DNA of 64,000 bases, from positions 139,928 to 203,927 of the forward strand of contig KB300908.1 of assembly GCA_000328365.1 (NCBI GenBank). Reading direction: 5' to 3'. The translations under genes were made by a program, and so were the position numbers. How positions within the stretch are numbered: position 1 is the first letter of the stretch; each line of letters starts with the position of its first letter. The notes below the pieces were generated by a model. It saw nothing but the letters and a program-made list of their open reading frames with translations, made no database searches and had not been told where the DNA came from. This stretch comes from Capitella teleta (lineage: Eukaryota; Annelida; Polychaeta; Capitellidae). Shown in pieces: positions 12,663-24,773 of this stretch.

Positions 12663-14769
12663 TGATATTTAAAATAAACATCTTGTATATGTTCCTTTAT
12701 CAGTTTGTATGGGATTGTTTTGCTTTACCAAGACCAGAAGTTTTTACTGTCTGCTTTGACCGCACAAAAGGCACTCCATTAGGTTGGATACGCGTTTTCC
12801 ATTGACCCCATTGTAACCAACTTCAATTTTGGTCATGTGACTTCAGAATTGGGAACTCCGCTCTCGGAAGACGATTTTCTCATAACTCCCAAGCGTGCAA
12901 ACTGCGAAGCTCAAAATTTTGATCACAGGAATGGGAAAGATTCCAACAGTTATCAACGCCAAACAAAATATTTACATAGGAATACGAGGATATTGTTTAC
13001 AAATTTTCGTCTGCCTCAAAGGAAGTTGGTGAATGAGCAGATAAATTCCGATGAAGTGCTCTGCAATGGCGGGAAGGCCGCCAACTTTCAAACAGTGTCA
13101 ACAGCCTTTAACGGGCCCAGACGACAATATGAACAGCTAGGTGAAGTTTCCTGATACCATTTTAGTTATTACAGATAATATGTGGTTATTATAATACTAT
13201 ATACATATTTAGTTATTACATAATCTTCAATGAATCTCAATTGCCATTTTATGCACTCGGCGAGGCTATAAACAATACCAAAACTATCATAATTAAGTTA
13301 TTCTACTCCTAGAACACAAAAATTTGTTTTAGAATTGGTTAGTGTTATGGACTTACTACTACCTGTAACTGATTAAGCAAATTAAGCAATTTACTTACTT
13401 GTTTTGTTTTCTTGTGCTAACTCGTAGCACCTTTTTAATTTCTTGCTTTTGCACGCAGCTTCGTGCAAACGAAGCCGCGAGGCAGATTTAAAACCTTCTT
13501 CACAAACTCTGCAGAGAAAGAGTTGTGCTTCTGTCATTTTCGTGTAATGAATTTCTTTTCTAAGTATCCTGTTCTTGTATGCTCGAAGTTTCTAATTTTA
13601 CACATTGCGCTATTTTTTCTTATGATTGTACTCTATGATCTTACGTTATGATTCTGCTCACCACGTTGCGTTGTGACGAGGCATCGCAAGCTGATGGCCT
13701 TGGCTCTAAGCCAAGTGGGAACAAATGTTCGTTGGCGAGTTGCCAAATTCTAATTTATTGGCACATTGCCAAGATCTTGGAACAAATGTTCCTCCAATGG
13801 TGTGTCAGGAATCTTTCCTGGTTCTTAAATGTATTCTGAAACAAATGTTCCACCAATGGGTGGGCTAAGGCACTAGTTGCTGGCTTTCACCTACTAAATT
13901 TACTCAGTGAACATTTGCTCCTCCATTCAGTTTGCGTTGTTTCAGCATAATTTGCATGTTTAAACCAACTCAAACGTATAAAAGCCTTCATGTTCTTTGC
14001 TTCTTTACCTCTTGATAACTCGTGAACATCTTGTGCTTCTTGAAACCTCTTGTATCATCTCGTTCACCTTTTGCTTGGAGTCAGATTAAACTTGATTATC
14101 AAGAAGTCCGGCTTGCTGAGTCTTTGATCGATTGTAAGTTGTGAGAACACGCCCAACCCTGTTGCAGACCCAGTGCGCCTGCAACAGTTAGGCATGCTTT
14201 GGACTGCAGTGAACAGTATTTTTGTGGAATTTGACCCAGTCAATACAAAAATGCATTTCCATTCAGACCATTTTCTGAAGCGATTTGGCGGGAGGGTTGC
14301 CTTAACGCACGGAAATCATAACGCAAAGTTTATTTGGCAGTTTTGGAGAGAACGCGTATCCACCTAAATGAAGTATCTTTGACCGCATGTGTCTCTTCTT
14401 TTTCAAATCTCATCTGGGTATTATATGTGATCTATTTCTTTTCTAAACCAAGTGTATTCAAGGTACCATTATTTTAATTTGGTCTATATGTATACTTCTG
14501 TTATGTGTGGTGTTTTCTCTGCATACCTTTCACTCTGGCAATGCTAAAATGTTGATTGAAGTTGATTATCACACATTTGTTATGGAGAAAGCATTGTTCG
14601 GCTTTCATATAAATAAGTCTTTCATGCTATTGATGTCTAAATAGTCAACGAGTTCTTTCTTCCAGTTCACAAAGCTGATTTGTTACCATACCAGTGTCAT
14701 GTGCTTGGGCTCGCCAAGGAATGACAAACTGCTCTGGATACATGAAGTGGCCGCTGGTCGACGGAGAAC
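12663..14769. other. gene-free stretch with a spaced 14-mer and a TATA box
   Basis: No conserved gene. Three copies of a GGAACAAATGTTCC-like word lie at 13718, 13779 and 13838. TATAAAAGCC lies at 13977, followed by 180 bp of T/C-rich sequence, promoter-like in look but with no gene behind it. Confidence 0.4.
13718..13851. repeat. three spaced copies of GGAACAAATGTTCC
   Basis: The words lie at 13718-13730 (GGAACAAATGTTC), 13779-13792 (GGAACAAATGTTCC) and 13838-13851 (GAAACAAATGTTCC), 61 and 59 bases apart. Each is followed by a similar C/G-TTGG- or C-CACCAATGG-like flank. The word is two inverted GGAACA half-sites with a 2-base spacer. The intervals between copies share only short similarity, so this is either a worn 60-bp tandem repeat or a set of binding sites. 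Confidence 0.5.
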
Positions 14770-15001
14770 TCGCCAATTTCCAACAAACATTTGCTTTTAT
14801 TGGGGAAATAGAGGGATTCTAATGAATCTCTTTATAGGGGAGATTCATTAGAGGGTGCTGGCGTTTTACAGCCCCACCTACACAACGTGAGGTGATGTAA
14901 TGACATCATAAATGCATCAGATCAGGGGTCACAGGTGGTCAGGCAAAATGAGAAACGAATTAAACATTTAAATTAGTTTGGGGACAGGGGTAACCGCGAC
15001 A
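14770..15001 (+). repeat. 240-bp dispersed repeat, copy 2
   Basis: Second copy of the element at 1862-2099, in the same orientation and very similar over its right 150 bp. It has an extra segment near the left (ATTCTAATGAATCTCTTTAT) and lacks the 24-bp internal duplication. The right end stops at the same CCGCGACA, after which the two flanks differ; this fixes that element boundary. Confidence 0.7.
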
Positions 15002-15372
15002 CCAGTGTACTTTCCATTTTTGTAGAGGAATTTTGGTTCGGGCGATTCTTCTTTTCAATTTAGCATCTGCACTCGAATGGGACACATGCATGGCTGCTCT
15101 TCCACGGGCATAATGGAATTTGGTTTTAGGCTCATTTTTAACTGTCAAATGACCAAGACTCAAGCCAAATAATGAATTATTGAGCATTTTTAATTATACG
15201 CGTGATTTTACTCCACAGGATTTTCTTCAAATGGTTTTAGTATAAAATTAAGAAATGAATGATCCCCAAAAAGGTACTCAACATCCGGTCCAAACATTTC
15301 CAGCGTTCTCCGTTCTGAATTAATTCATCATTGATATTTATTTGGTGTGATCTTGAAGATAATTAAAACACA

Positions 15373-18097
15373 ATGAATATTCTTCCGAAGAAAAGGTACC
15401 GTAGAATTTCCGGTTCTTCTCCGATTTCCCTCAATCCACCGCACGCTGAATCTGTTGATCGGTGGTAATCTTTGGAGCAGAGAATGATGAGTGAGATTAC
15501 CATAGTCATAATGATGATAATGATAATCATGATATGATAAATTCATAATGATAATTAATTTAATTGCAAATGCAAGAAGAACTGATAATATGATATAATA
15601 TCCAGCCATGAATCATGGCTGGATCTCTGCTCTGAGCTGCTTGAATTGCACTCATTTTGCTTTTCTTTTGCAGTTGGCATGTGCGCAACAAGGATAACAT
15701 CGAGAGAGTGCGTCGAGATGAGGCGAAAGCAGCAGAAGAAGAGAAAGAAAAGCAGCGCAAAGTGGCCCTGGCGGTTAGTGCTGCTTACTCCCTCTGTGCA
15801 GAAATCATTGCAACTTCTCAAATCAATTTCTTTTCCAAGGAGTCAGAAGCCAGAACAGAGTTCCTACGCAGCAAATCCAGAAAGAATAGTGCTGTGGAGG
15901 CGAAGGTTGAAGAGAAAAGCGTGGTTGCTAAGGAAATTTATTCCCACGTTAATCTGTTTCAAGATCTTGATGGAGGAGCTGTATGTTTTATTTTTACAAT
16001 TTGTATTTTGTTTCTATCATTTTTTCTATACAGAAAAAGGAGAAGAAAGGAAATGAAGAATATGAAAAAGAAAAGAAGGAAGAGAAAGAAAAATATGAAA
16101 AGCAGATTGGACTCCTCACATACCTTGGACAGAGCTCAATTGCTGCACAGAGTAGGTTCAACTCATTCGGCCCCAACGCTAATTACGGGCTTCCCAGCCA
16201 GCGCTTTATCAGCGGTTCACCCCCATGCACATAGCTGTGCTGCAGCAGCCCTCTCCCCAGAGCGCATAGCACACACAGCTGAGCTTCGCGACATGTAGGA
16301 CACCGCGTTTATAAGTTGCGCTAGTACAAGCGCGTTACGGATCTTTGCTCAATGAGTCATAGCTGATGTTGCAGAGAAATGATTGCTGATTCTATAGATA
16401 TATTTCACTTGTGCTCAAGCCTAATATCTCTTTAGCGCTAATCTCATTAGCGAAAACAGAGAGCAATACGCTGGCGGCCATGACGGCAAAACTAACAAAA
16501 ACACGTGCTCATCAGACCTGTATCAGGCATTTTCATTGGTCGAATTTGTGTCAAACAAAGGTCAATGCATATGCAAATGTTACCTCTGACCTAGTTGAAA
16601 ATCTGGACCAATCAGCACATTTCAGGTCATACCAGCCAACCAATAGTAAACGACGTCTCACGACGTCAGTGGGGGGAGGCTGCAGTCACAGAATCGCCGC
16701 CGCAAAGCGTCTGCGGGAACAGCGGGCGCTGCGCATGAACGCTTTAAAGCGGCAGCGGGGATGAGGCTCGCGTTGCGTGTGACGCTCTAAGGCGCTTGCA
16801 GGACCGAATGAGTTAACCAGAGAATTATTAGACAAATCACTATTATGATATTAAAGCTGTCATACAGTTTATAATAGATCTAAGGCTAGATTTCTTTAAT
16901 TAACTCTAGTTTCGAATGTGTTCTTGTCTTTTGTCGGCAATTCATTAAAGATTATCACAAGCACACCAACAACGATGCCTTAGTTGAGATCAACGGTCTT
17001 AATTTTTGGAGTCAGCCTTGCTTTGGTCGCGGCTTAAACACAGGAGAGATAATGGCTGCCGACTGCTTTGTGGGGGTGGAAATGTTTTGATGCTTTGTAA
17101 ACAACTTTTTCTAACTCTCTTTGAAGTAACCAAACTGAGAAATATGCTTGTAGAATTTTTCGACTTCGAGCTATAAATCGAAAATATGTCTTGGGGACAC
17201 AGAAAACACTTCAACACAGGGATAAATTTCAAACGTTGGAGAGACGGATGTTAAGTACCGTGTATTGAAAAAACTTTGACACAGAGACATTTGAGGGACA
17301 GATGTTTGACACATTGAGATTTTACTGTAATTGGATTTTTTATTTTATTTTTATTCCAATGTTTACTCTTGACCATTTCACAGATGAAACACCCTGGTGG
17401 ATGAAATCAAAAGAGGATAAGAAAGAGGCATCTGAGAATAAAGTCCGGTAGTAATCTAATTTGTATTTGTATATCAACTGTCATCTACATCTCATTCTCA
17501 GAGACGAATTCAGCGCAAAAACCAAACGCTTGCTGGATCCAATGAAAGATATGTGCAAATATGTTGATGAGAAAAATCGTGCAGAACATCAACAGAAAGG
17601 AATTGACATCAAATGCGAGAAGTACAAGGTACGTAGACAACCAGCTGAGATGATTATCTGGAGCCTTATCTGTTTTATAATTAGCGTAAAATTACCGGTA
17701 ATAAGAACAAATGAAAAATGAGTTGAGCCACTCCTGAGCCTGTCAGATATTTTATCTTTCACCATTATCAAAATCCATCAAATTTGTTTTCCTCTTCCAA
17801 CAGAAGCATGACGAATACATGAGGAAGAAGAGGCAGAAACTGGCAGAGAAATCTGTATCAAAAGAAAAGGCATCTTCATCTTCAACAAAAACCATCGAAC
17901 AATTAAGAGCGCAAAGATTGCGGCGGGAAAAGGAGGAGAGGGCAAAAGCGGAGAAATTACTGGCGAAAATGCGAGGAGAAAAAGTTGAAGAGAAGACGGA
18001 AGAATTGGATGAGAGGCAGCGCGGATATCACTCACAGTTTAATCCCGATTGTGTGCGAGTAAAAAAACGCAAACGAAACGATTACCATCAATATTGA
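15373..18097 (+). CDS. LENG1: LENG1 orthologue (leukocyte receptor cluster member 1)
   Basis: Seven exons: 15373-15395, 15674-15773, 15840-15980, 16034-16151, 17384-17447, 17502-17628 and 17804-18097, giving about 288 residues with consistent phases. The N-terminus [20 protein letters not shown], the segment [14 protein letters not shown], the helix ending [40 protein letters not shown] and the end YHSQFNPDC track human LENG1 (264 residues) in order. It has a Cir_N-type start (a spliceosome-associated motif), long charged helices and a basic tail KKRKRND, so a nuclear role in or near the spliceosome is likely. The start is fixed by the first ATG and the conserved MNILPKKSWHV. AATAAA signals follow at about 18117. 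Intron 4 contains a piggyBac-like element. It is convergent with SNRPD1. Confidence 0.93.
16155..16818. mobile_element. piggyBac-like non-autonomous element in LENG1 intron 4
   Basis: About 660 bp with inverted ends GGTTCAACTCATTCGGCCC (left) and, on the other strand, GGTTAACTCATTCGGTCC (right). They match except for one indel and one mismatch. The right end carries TTAA, the piggyBac target; the left has the same site with one extra base. The interior is CG-rich and codes for no transposase. It starts three bases after the exon 4 donor GT (16152-16153), so the 5' splice site and the element nearly overlap. Confidence 0.55.
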
Positions 18098-18611
18098 TAC
18101 TTTTTTGTTTTTGTTTAAATAAACAATAATTAAATAAACGCAAATCGTGTCCACGAATTCCTCTTTCTATTGAGTTATTTTGTATGGTGCAACATCCACT
18201 AGTGCTCGAAGCACTGCCCATATATCACAAATATTAATTTCACTGGTTATTGGTCCCCTAACAGACTGTACATTGGTATGGAGTCACCCAGGGGAATCCG
18301 AACAGGTAACTTTTGGAATATCTTATATATCACAGATTGAATCCTTGTTTCTATAGTTTTTATTATGTTCCACAGTATGGATTGACTCTTGACACTAAAT
18401 CTTGTATAGTGTATAATGAAACTGAAATTTGGCTATGATCGAAAAAAATAGTCTATGCGAAATTTACAACCACAAAATGACAGAATCAGTTGACATCAGA
18501 TTAAAGGAACAAAGAAGAAGATATTTGCATATAAAAGTATATTAATACGACATCCACACTGAAGAGGAATGAACAAATGCACAGACAGTCTCTAAATCAC
18601 ACATCCATTGC
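18098..18611. other. LENG1-SNRPD1 convergent intergenic
   Basis: It contains the LENG1 3' UTR with AATAAA near 18117 and 18138. The rest would include the SNRPD1 3' end on the other strand. I see nothing else. Confidence 0.5.
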
Positions 18612-20021
18612 TCATCTCCTTGGTGGGCCGCCTCGTCCTCTGCCACGACCTCCACGACCCCTAGGCCCTCCACGACCTCTGCCACGACCTCCTCTGGCAG
18701 CTGAAAATAATCAATGAATGACAAACCGTAACCATGGAAATACAAGCAGTACAAACCTGCATCTCCTCGTCCTCGTCCTCTGCCTTTGGATTTGGGCGTG
18801 TCATCGATGAGGAGCGTGTCTAGGGGCAGACTGTCCGGCAGCAAGTAATATCTAATGTTGTTACCTCTGATGCTAAGGGTGTCCAACTGAATGGGGTCTC
18901 TGTTCTTGATGGTCATCTTGACCGATTTCAGGTGAGTATTCATGCTGACGTCCACTCCGGTGATCGTTCCATGAACCATTGTGCCGTTCTTAAGCTCTAT
19001 CGTCACAGTCTCGTGGCTCAGCTTCATCAAGAATCTGGAACAAAAACAAAAAGCTCCATCTGAATGCATTCCCAGGAAAATCTCATGAATGCTGCAAATT
19101 TACCACACAAGTTGTTGAGGCCCATACAATAAGCATTTGAGAGTTGGGCAAGATTTTAAGAATCAGTCAATCACCCCCTTTGATTCAACTAAGGAGCTCA
19201 TGCCAGAGGCCTTTAAGACCTTTTATCAGAATTTGACAGATAAGGACCTTTAAGTACCTGACAGAACAAACTCCTAAATGATAACCAGCATGAAAACCAG
19301 TTCTGTAACCCAGCATCCAGGATTAGGGGAGCACAACCTAACCAAGACGCTGACAAAGGTTGCCATCCGGTCCTGAGACTATAAACCCAGGCTGGGCGTT
19401 ATGGCAGAGAATCGACCATTCAGCAATAGCGACTAATCCTGAAGGCGTGAAGCCCCACCCAGTTAAAACATAACTCAATGTTACGACATCACGATCAGCG
19501 CATCGAAATACTTATCTATTCTAAGGCCTTGCTATCAGTATCAGGCAGCTGTCTAATTTCATTGTCGACTGAGCAACCCTGTTCCGATGTGGAACCTCAT
19601 TCAGACTGATCAGTAATCAGCGATCAGTTGCCATCATCCATTGCCAGGGCTGATGAGTGAAGGGAAAATGGGTGAACACCTTCAAGAGGTGGACGATAAT
19701 AAGGGGGAAAAAAAACTGTTGAATCCTTGGACTTTGAAGGCAGGGTGACAGCCAAAATAAATGGCTAGCATTAAATGACGATGTATGAATCGGTGGTGAT
19801 GCCAATGGGCTAAATTGAAAGGTCCAACAAAGAATAAATAAAATAATCTTAACGATATAACAAAGTTGATTCCGAAACCGGTAATAAATGAACTCTGTTA
19901 GGAAAGCGAAAAAACACATAAGAACGGGTCATCGAATGAAAATTAGTATTTCATGGTGCACAATAATTATCCATCTTTGACTTAAGATGCATTAATAAAT
20001 ATCCGACCTGACGAGTTTCAT
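18612..20021 (-). CDS. SNRPD1: small nuclear ribonucleoprotein SmD1
   Basis: Three exons on the minus strand: 20008-20021 (MKLV plus two bases), 18757-19034 and 18612-18700, giving 126 residues. Residues 1-80 are an Sm fold, with [19 protein letters not shown] and [20 protein letters not shown] in Sm1, and [20 protein letters not shown] in Sm2. The tail is an RG-rich run (GRGRGRG, then [16 protein letters not shown]), the part that is arginine-dimethylated in SmD1 and recognised by SMN. It is a core subunit of the U1, U2, U4 and U5 snRNP ring. Human SmD1 has 119 residues. The first exon has only 14 coding bases, and its split after MKLV matches the residue at which the human protein continues (RFLMKL). 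Intron 1 is about 970 bp and intron 2 is 56 bp. Confidence 0.96.
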
Positions 20022-20335
20022 GATGGGGGGCGATAGTAATCCACTATCAAGTAAAAATTGTGCGGCTGAAGATGCCGATTCGTATTGTTAACGTAGCCTC
20101 GGTTTCGATTTTCACGCCAGGGAGCATGCATTTCGCAAAAAAAAAAAAAAGCCAAAAAAACAAAAAAAAACCGGAATGGACGTTAAGGGGTGACAGTCAC
20201 CGTGTGCTATTCGAATGTGTTTTGTATGGATTCGACGTTATTCATAATTACCTTTAATTTTGTTTCACTTTTACACCACTCACTTTTCAATTTGTCATGT
20301 TGTTTCAGCAAAATAAACATTTATATTTTATAAGA
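20022..20335. other. SNRPD1 upstream region
   Basis: Presumed SNRPD1 promoter. It contains A-rich runs at 20138-20170. No other feature is seen. Confidence 0.35.
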
Positions 20336-20792
20336 GAGAGAGAGAGAGAAGGAGCGTTGCATCAACATCTTCCACAAGCCAGGTCTCCTGAAAACATAAG
20401 ACATCAAAAAAATTATTGCTCAGTGAGTTATTTAGAATTTCTATTTGAGGGTGTTTTTTTTTGAGGCTTTGACAATTTAAGGTTGCTATTGATAGAGTTG
20501 AGTTTAAAGACAGAATAGATTTGAGTTGTTCATGGCTATAATATTGGGATTCATTTAGGTCAAATTCGGTGTCATTTTCAGAGTTATTTTTGAGTATATT
20601 TACAAGAGACCTTATTTGGTGGTTTTGGAGAAACAATCGGTCGAGTTATTAATTGGCATATAATAATGATGATGATAAAATATGAAGAGGGTGAAAAGAA
20701 AGAAAAAAAGAAAAAAGAAAAAAAAATATATGGGAGAAGAGAAATGGTTTCAATTCAATAGAAGGTGTATTCAAGAGGGAAGGTGAAGAAGG

Positions 20793-20846
<54 letters not shown>

Positions 20847-21640
20847 ACAGTAGCAAGCAAATTAAGAAAAGAGAAATAATGAGGGAGAAAATTAAAAACA
20901 AAAACAAAAACACAATAAAACATATAATAGTAATAATAATACAGAAGAAAATATACATAATTATAAGTTATTGGTGGCAAAGAGTTTAAGCGAGAATGAA
21001 ATAGAGTTCCAATATGAAGAGTTCTGTGTATTTTGCCATTCCAGGACCAGGCCGAGTCGACTTTACTACACGCCTTCAGAGCTTTTAATAGTTTAATATT
21101 TGTCGATGTTAGGTCTTCCTGGAGGGAAAAGTTAGTGCCCCTGAGGGACCTCCTAGAAGTAATGCACGCGTCTCGAATTTCTCAAGAATAAAACCTCACT
21201 ATAATTTGAAGCTGGGCAAGGGTTTCAGGGGAGGCAGTGTCTGAAGTTGATCGACGTTGCGGGAGAGGGTGTGCAGCATCAAGGTCATTTGCACTCACTT
21301 TTATGCTGGTTCCATCTTTTTTCTTCAAGTTTTGGCAAATGAATGATGATACTGCTTCTTTGCAATTCTGGCCATGCTCGAGTTTGAGGCCTCTGATCCT
21401 CAAGTGGGATCTTGAGAGGTTGAGAGAAGAGTGGGTGAGGAGATGGAGAGAAGAGAGGGGAGATGAGGATTTGGTGAAGGGAGTGCTGGGGTTCGCCGAA
21501 ACATCCACGGACCTGGAACGAATGGTGTTGAAGAGTGTAGGAAAGATTCGGAAGGAGCGAAAGAGGAACGAGAAAGAGAGAAAGATAGATGGCAAGGCCC
21601 TGATTTGACGTATACGAGAGAGTGAAAGTGTTTGTTCCAT
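20336..21640 (-). mobile_element. LINE fragment with ORF1 and the start of ORF2
   Basis: Read on the minus strand, 21640-21182 encodes the middle of a LINE ORF1: HLRIRGLKLEHGQNCKEAV, then DLDAAHPLPQRRS and LQIIVRFYS, as in RRM-type ORF1 proteins. Similarity continues past a frame break to about 21000 (NGKIHRT-like end). Then 20636-20350 encodes the start of ORF2: LSIATLNCQSLKKK and DVLCFQETWLVED, the first strand and catalytic Glu of an APE-type endonuclease. The element then stops at an (AG)n run at 20335-20349, so the 5' half is kept and the 3' half is missing. This is the opposite of usual 5' truncation. A long (GA)n run at 20797-20842 lies between the two ORFs. Confidence 0.7.
20797..20842 (+). 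repeat. (GA)n microsatellite
   Basis: An uninterrupted GA run of about 22 units inside a longer purine-only tract (about 20690-20900). It lies within the LINE fragment. Confidence 0.95.
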
Positions 21641-22155
21641 TACTATAATTTTGAATTATTACTTTTGGTTTGTTTATGAGTTTTCTAATCAGTAGCAAGT
21701 TAGTGCTGATGCTTTTAGTTGGTTTATTGAGGTAATATTGTAGACTGTGGTGTAGTGTATTTGTATGTTACATTACAACTTGCTACTGCATCGGTCATTT
21801 TGTGTGGAGGGCTAGCAGGCGGCGTCCACTCGCACTATGACTGAGTAGTGAAACAAGTATCTTCTGGTCATCTATTCATTCAATCATTTTATGTTATTCT
21901 CTCTTTATTTTTATTTATAGTTATTCTGTATTTATCTTTTCATTTATTTACTTATCTATTTATTTGTTATCATTTTGCTCTGTTGTTTTAAGGACGGAGG
22001 AGGGAAGTAGGGGTTATTGTTGGGTTGGTTATTCCAGTTAAGTTTTATTTCAGTTATCACTGTATTATTTATAAGGATATATCTTTTAGAAATAAAATAT
22101 ATATAAAAAGAGAAACTCGAACGTCAGATTGTAACAGTGCTGAAACAAAGACACT
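21641..22155. other. gene-free T-rich stretch
   Basis: Possibly LINE 5' leader at its left end, then low-complexity T-rich DNA. No gene. Confidence 0.35.
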
Positions 22156-22345
22156 TTAATCCAATCAACCTGAACCTGACCTGAACCTGACCTGAACCTG
22201 ACAGTGAATTCGGCCTTAATTAACTTTGGTCCATTGATTTCGACCCATCCGAATTCGGCCCATAGTGATTTCGGCCCAAAGTAAAATCGGCCTTTATTCG
22301 GGCCATATTGATTTCGGCCAATAGTGATTTTGGCCCATATTCTCC
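22156..22345 (+). repeat. short tandem repeats (CCTGAA-type and ATTTCGGCC-type)
   Basis: 22160-22203 holds four copies of an 11-bp unit like CCTGAACCTGA. 22205-22340 holds about seven imperfect units of roughly 18-22 bp built on GTGATTTCGGCCCAT. No coding sense. Confidence 0.75.
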
Positions 22346-24099
22346 TTTATACTCTTTTCCCTATTTTAAAAACTTTTTTTACGTAAAAAAAAAAAACAAA
22401 CAAAAAAACAACAATTTCTCAAAAGAAAATTGAAGTGATAAAGTTAATAAACGGTGTAAATATGATCAAAGAACAGTTGAAAATCAGAAGTAATGAGTTA
22501 CCAGTAATAGTAGCACAAATCTCTTCATATGAAGCTTCAAGCGCACTTATTGATATATGTTATTTTGGTAATAAGTTAATACTAATACTTGTCTCTGACG
22601 TTTTCCATCAGGGACAATTTGTAATTGAAGTATGGTCATTGACTCATTGTGGGCTCTCATTGTATGCATATGTATGTGGATCAGCTCTGAGTCTCCGAGT
22701 TTCAATTACACTCGATTTTCCATTTGATTGATCTCCACTCATAACTCCCTTGAGGGGGGTCTCTGTTCATTTCGGAACCTTTTTAGATCGATTCTATGGA
22801 CTTTTTTTGTCTGATGAGAGACCGCTTTTGAAAATCTTCGTCAACTGTGAATGATATTCAAGACAAACTAAAATACGAATTTCCTGCTCAGGAAGAATAG
22901 CTTGAAACGAGATGAGTGCGAATTTTTTTTTGAATGAGAACTGCTGAAAAATCTGCTCACTCGACAGGTCCTATTGTTAAAAAAAGGAGAATTACTTTTG
23001 TCACGTCACCACAGTCTAAAATCGAACACAGGAAGAAAGCAAAATTTTAAACCTCTCATATTCCATGTATCTAGGTATTATCCCACAGCAAGCGTATTGT
23101 CAAAAAATATGTCAGTCAAAAGGCGTACTTGCCTTAGGGATGTATCCTCTATCATCTGTTACTAGTTCAAAACAATGAGAGGTCCTCTTTAACATCGCTT
23201 AACTAAAGCTGAACCTGATAACTTCCAGGGGCCTGTTTTTCTTTCAACTTCAACTTGGACCGTGACGTCACGCTGCACATGCTGTATATCATTACATTAG
23301 CATTACAAGTCGTAGCCTAGTGTAATTCGATCATCTATGACGGCAATTTCATTAAAATGGAATGGAGAGACTATATTTGGACCACTCTATATAGTGGCGA
23401 GATTAGAAGAGCCTGGGCACTGTTATATGGGAGTGGCATAGGAGAGTAGTTTCAATGAAGTATAAAACTTTATGACCATCGACCATCATGCATGCGGGGT
23501 CTGATTAGCGGAGCTAATATGCATTTAAGGCAGCAATAATTAATAAATTGATTGATTAATTAATAATTACAACCTTGGTGATTCGGGTGTCTGCTAGTGT
23601 CAAAGTATTTTTGAAATCCTAACGACTCTCCTATACTTTAACAGTTTAATAATAACTAAGATACACACACGTCCATCAAAGGTCTGGTTCAGGAGTTTAT
23701 CTGTGTGTCAAAGGGTTTCCTGTGTTCCCGAGGACTCAAATATTCCAACTGCAGCGTTATATGTAACATATATTCTTGCAACAATCATGCTTATGCCAAT
23801 AAAATTCGCCCGTATATTTTTAAGCAATTTAAAGCCGTTACCAAGTCGGTCTGCAAAATTTATTGGTTGCATTGTCCCTTTTAATAAAAAGCACAAAGAA
23901 ACTCTCAAATAATTGTGCCAAGGATGACTGTCAGGAGATCAGTTAAAGAGAGGAGCCCATAAGAGCTAATAGCTCACCCAGATCCTACACATCAAGTCAA
24001 TAAATCAAGTAAAAAGAAATCCGGCACTCCAATGTGAACGGCTAACAGCTGTGAAGGAAATTTTCCAGTACGTATCGTCGATATCACTACACGCTTTCC
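22346..24099. other. gene-free stretch
   Basis: An A-rich run lies at 22383-22415. A block at about 23595-23640 (ACGACTCTCCTATACTTTAA) resembles 10067-10093 inside the pogo-like element, so it may be a worn relative of that element. No gene is recognised. Confidence 0.4.
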
Positions 24100-24336
24100 A
24101 TGGCGTCTGCGAATAACGATTCTGTTTCTCTGAAACGCATGATTTTGACGAAAAATCAAGTTACACGTGTTGCAAATCGGTTAGTAGCGAGTGCTATCAC
24201 GAAGAAAAGTATTTTATATATACGTTCCATTGTCGCATTCATATTCTATATTATCGAATTCCTTTTTCTACCAGTGCGAATATTTGCGTTAATGGTTTTC
24301 GCGCGTGTAGAAAAATGGCGTGAACTAAGAAGTTGA
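24100..24336 (+). CDS. possible 78-residue membrane protein
   Basis: ATG in a good context (TTTCCATGG), 78 codons. Residues 1-40 are polar (MASANNDSVSLKRM). Residues about 44-68 form one long hydrophobic helix (SIVAFIFYIIEFLFLPVRIF), and the end is basic (VEKWRELRS). The composition looks like a small tail-type or single-pass membrane protein. I recognise no family and see no intron. An AT-rich random frame cannot be excluded. Confidence 0.25.
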   Translation: MASANNDSVSLKRMILTKNQVTRVANRLVASAITKKSILYIRSIVAFIFYIIEFLFLPVRIFALMVFARVEKWRELRS

Positions 24337-24773
24337 ACGACTTCTTGTATTTTAAAATAATGACCTATTATGAGAATCAGAGCTATACTTTCGTGATTTT
24401 ACTCTTTCGTTCACTAATTATTCTAATTGTGTCAATGATCTGATTGTATTTCTTGCCAAGCTTGTGAGAAGTTCGTCTCCTCATTCTTAAATTACATTTT
24501 GTTAGAAGGTCTTTTTCTATGTGCAAGAATTCGTCTGCACATTTACATTTAACCCTTCATCAGTTCATGCGCCTTCATATCTTAGGCCCCGTATTCCTCT
24601 GTCTGCCACATTTATTTCAGAATTTGTACCAGCGTACAAACGTGCTCAAATCAGGAGTGCACCCTTGAGGCGGAGCCCAGCTTCAAACCCTTTAATTTTC
24701 TTCTCATGTTTGTTTAAGTACTGACAAAGCTGGGGCACATGCCTTGCGTTCGTCGGAAGTGCGATCCAGAATC
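24337..24773. other. gene-free stretch
   Basis: Nothing recognised. Confidence 0.35.

Noticed and set aside
13650-14165. possible solo LTR with TATAAAAG
   Set aside because: There is no matching second copy, no target duplication and no related coding region in the window; it is too weak to call.
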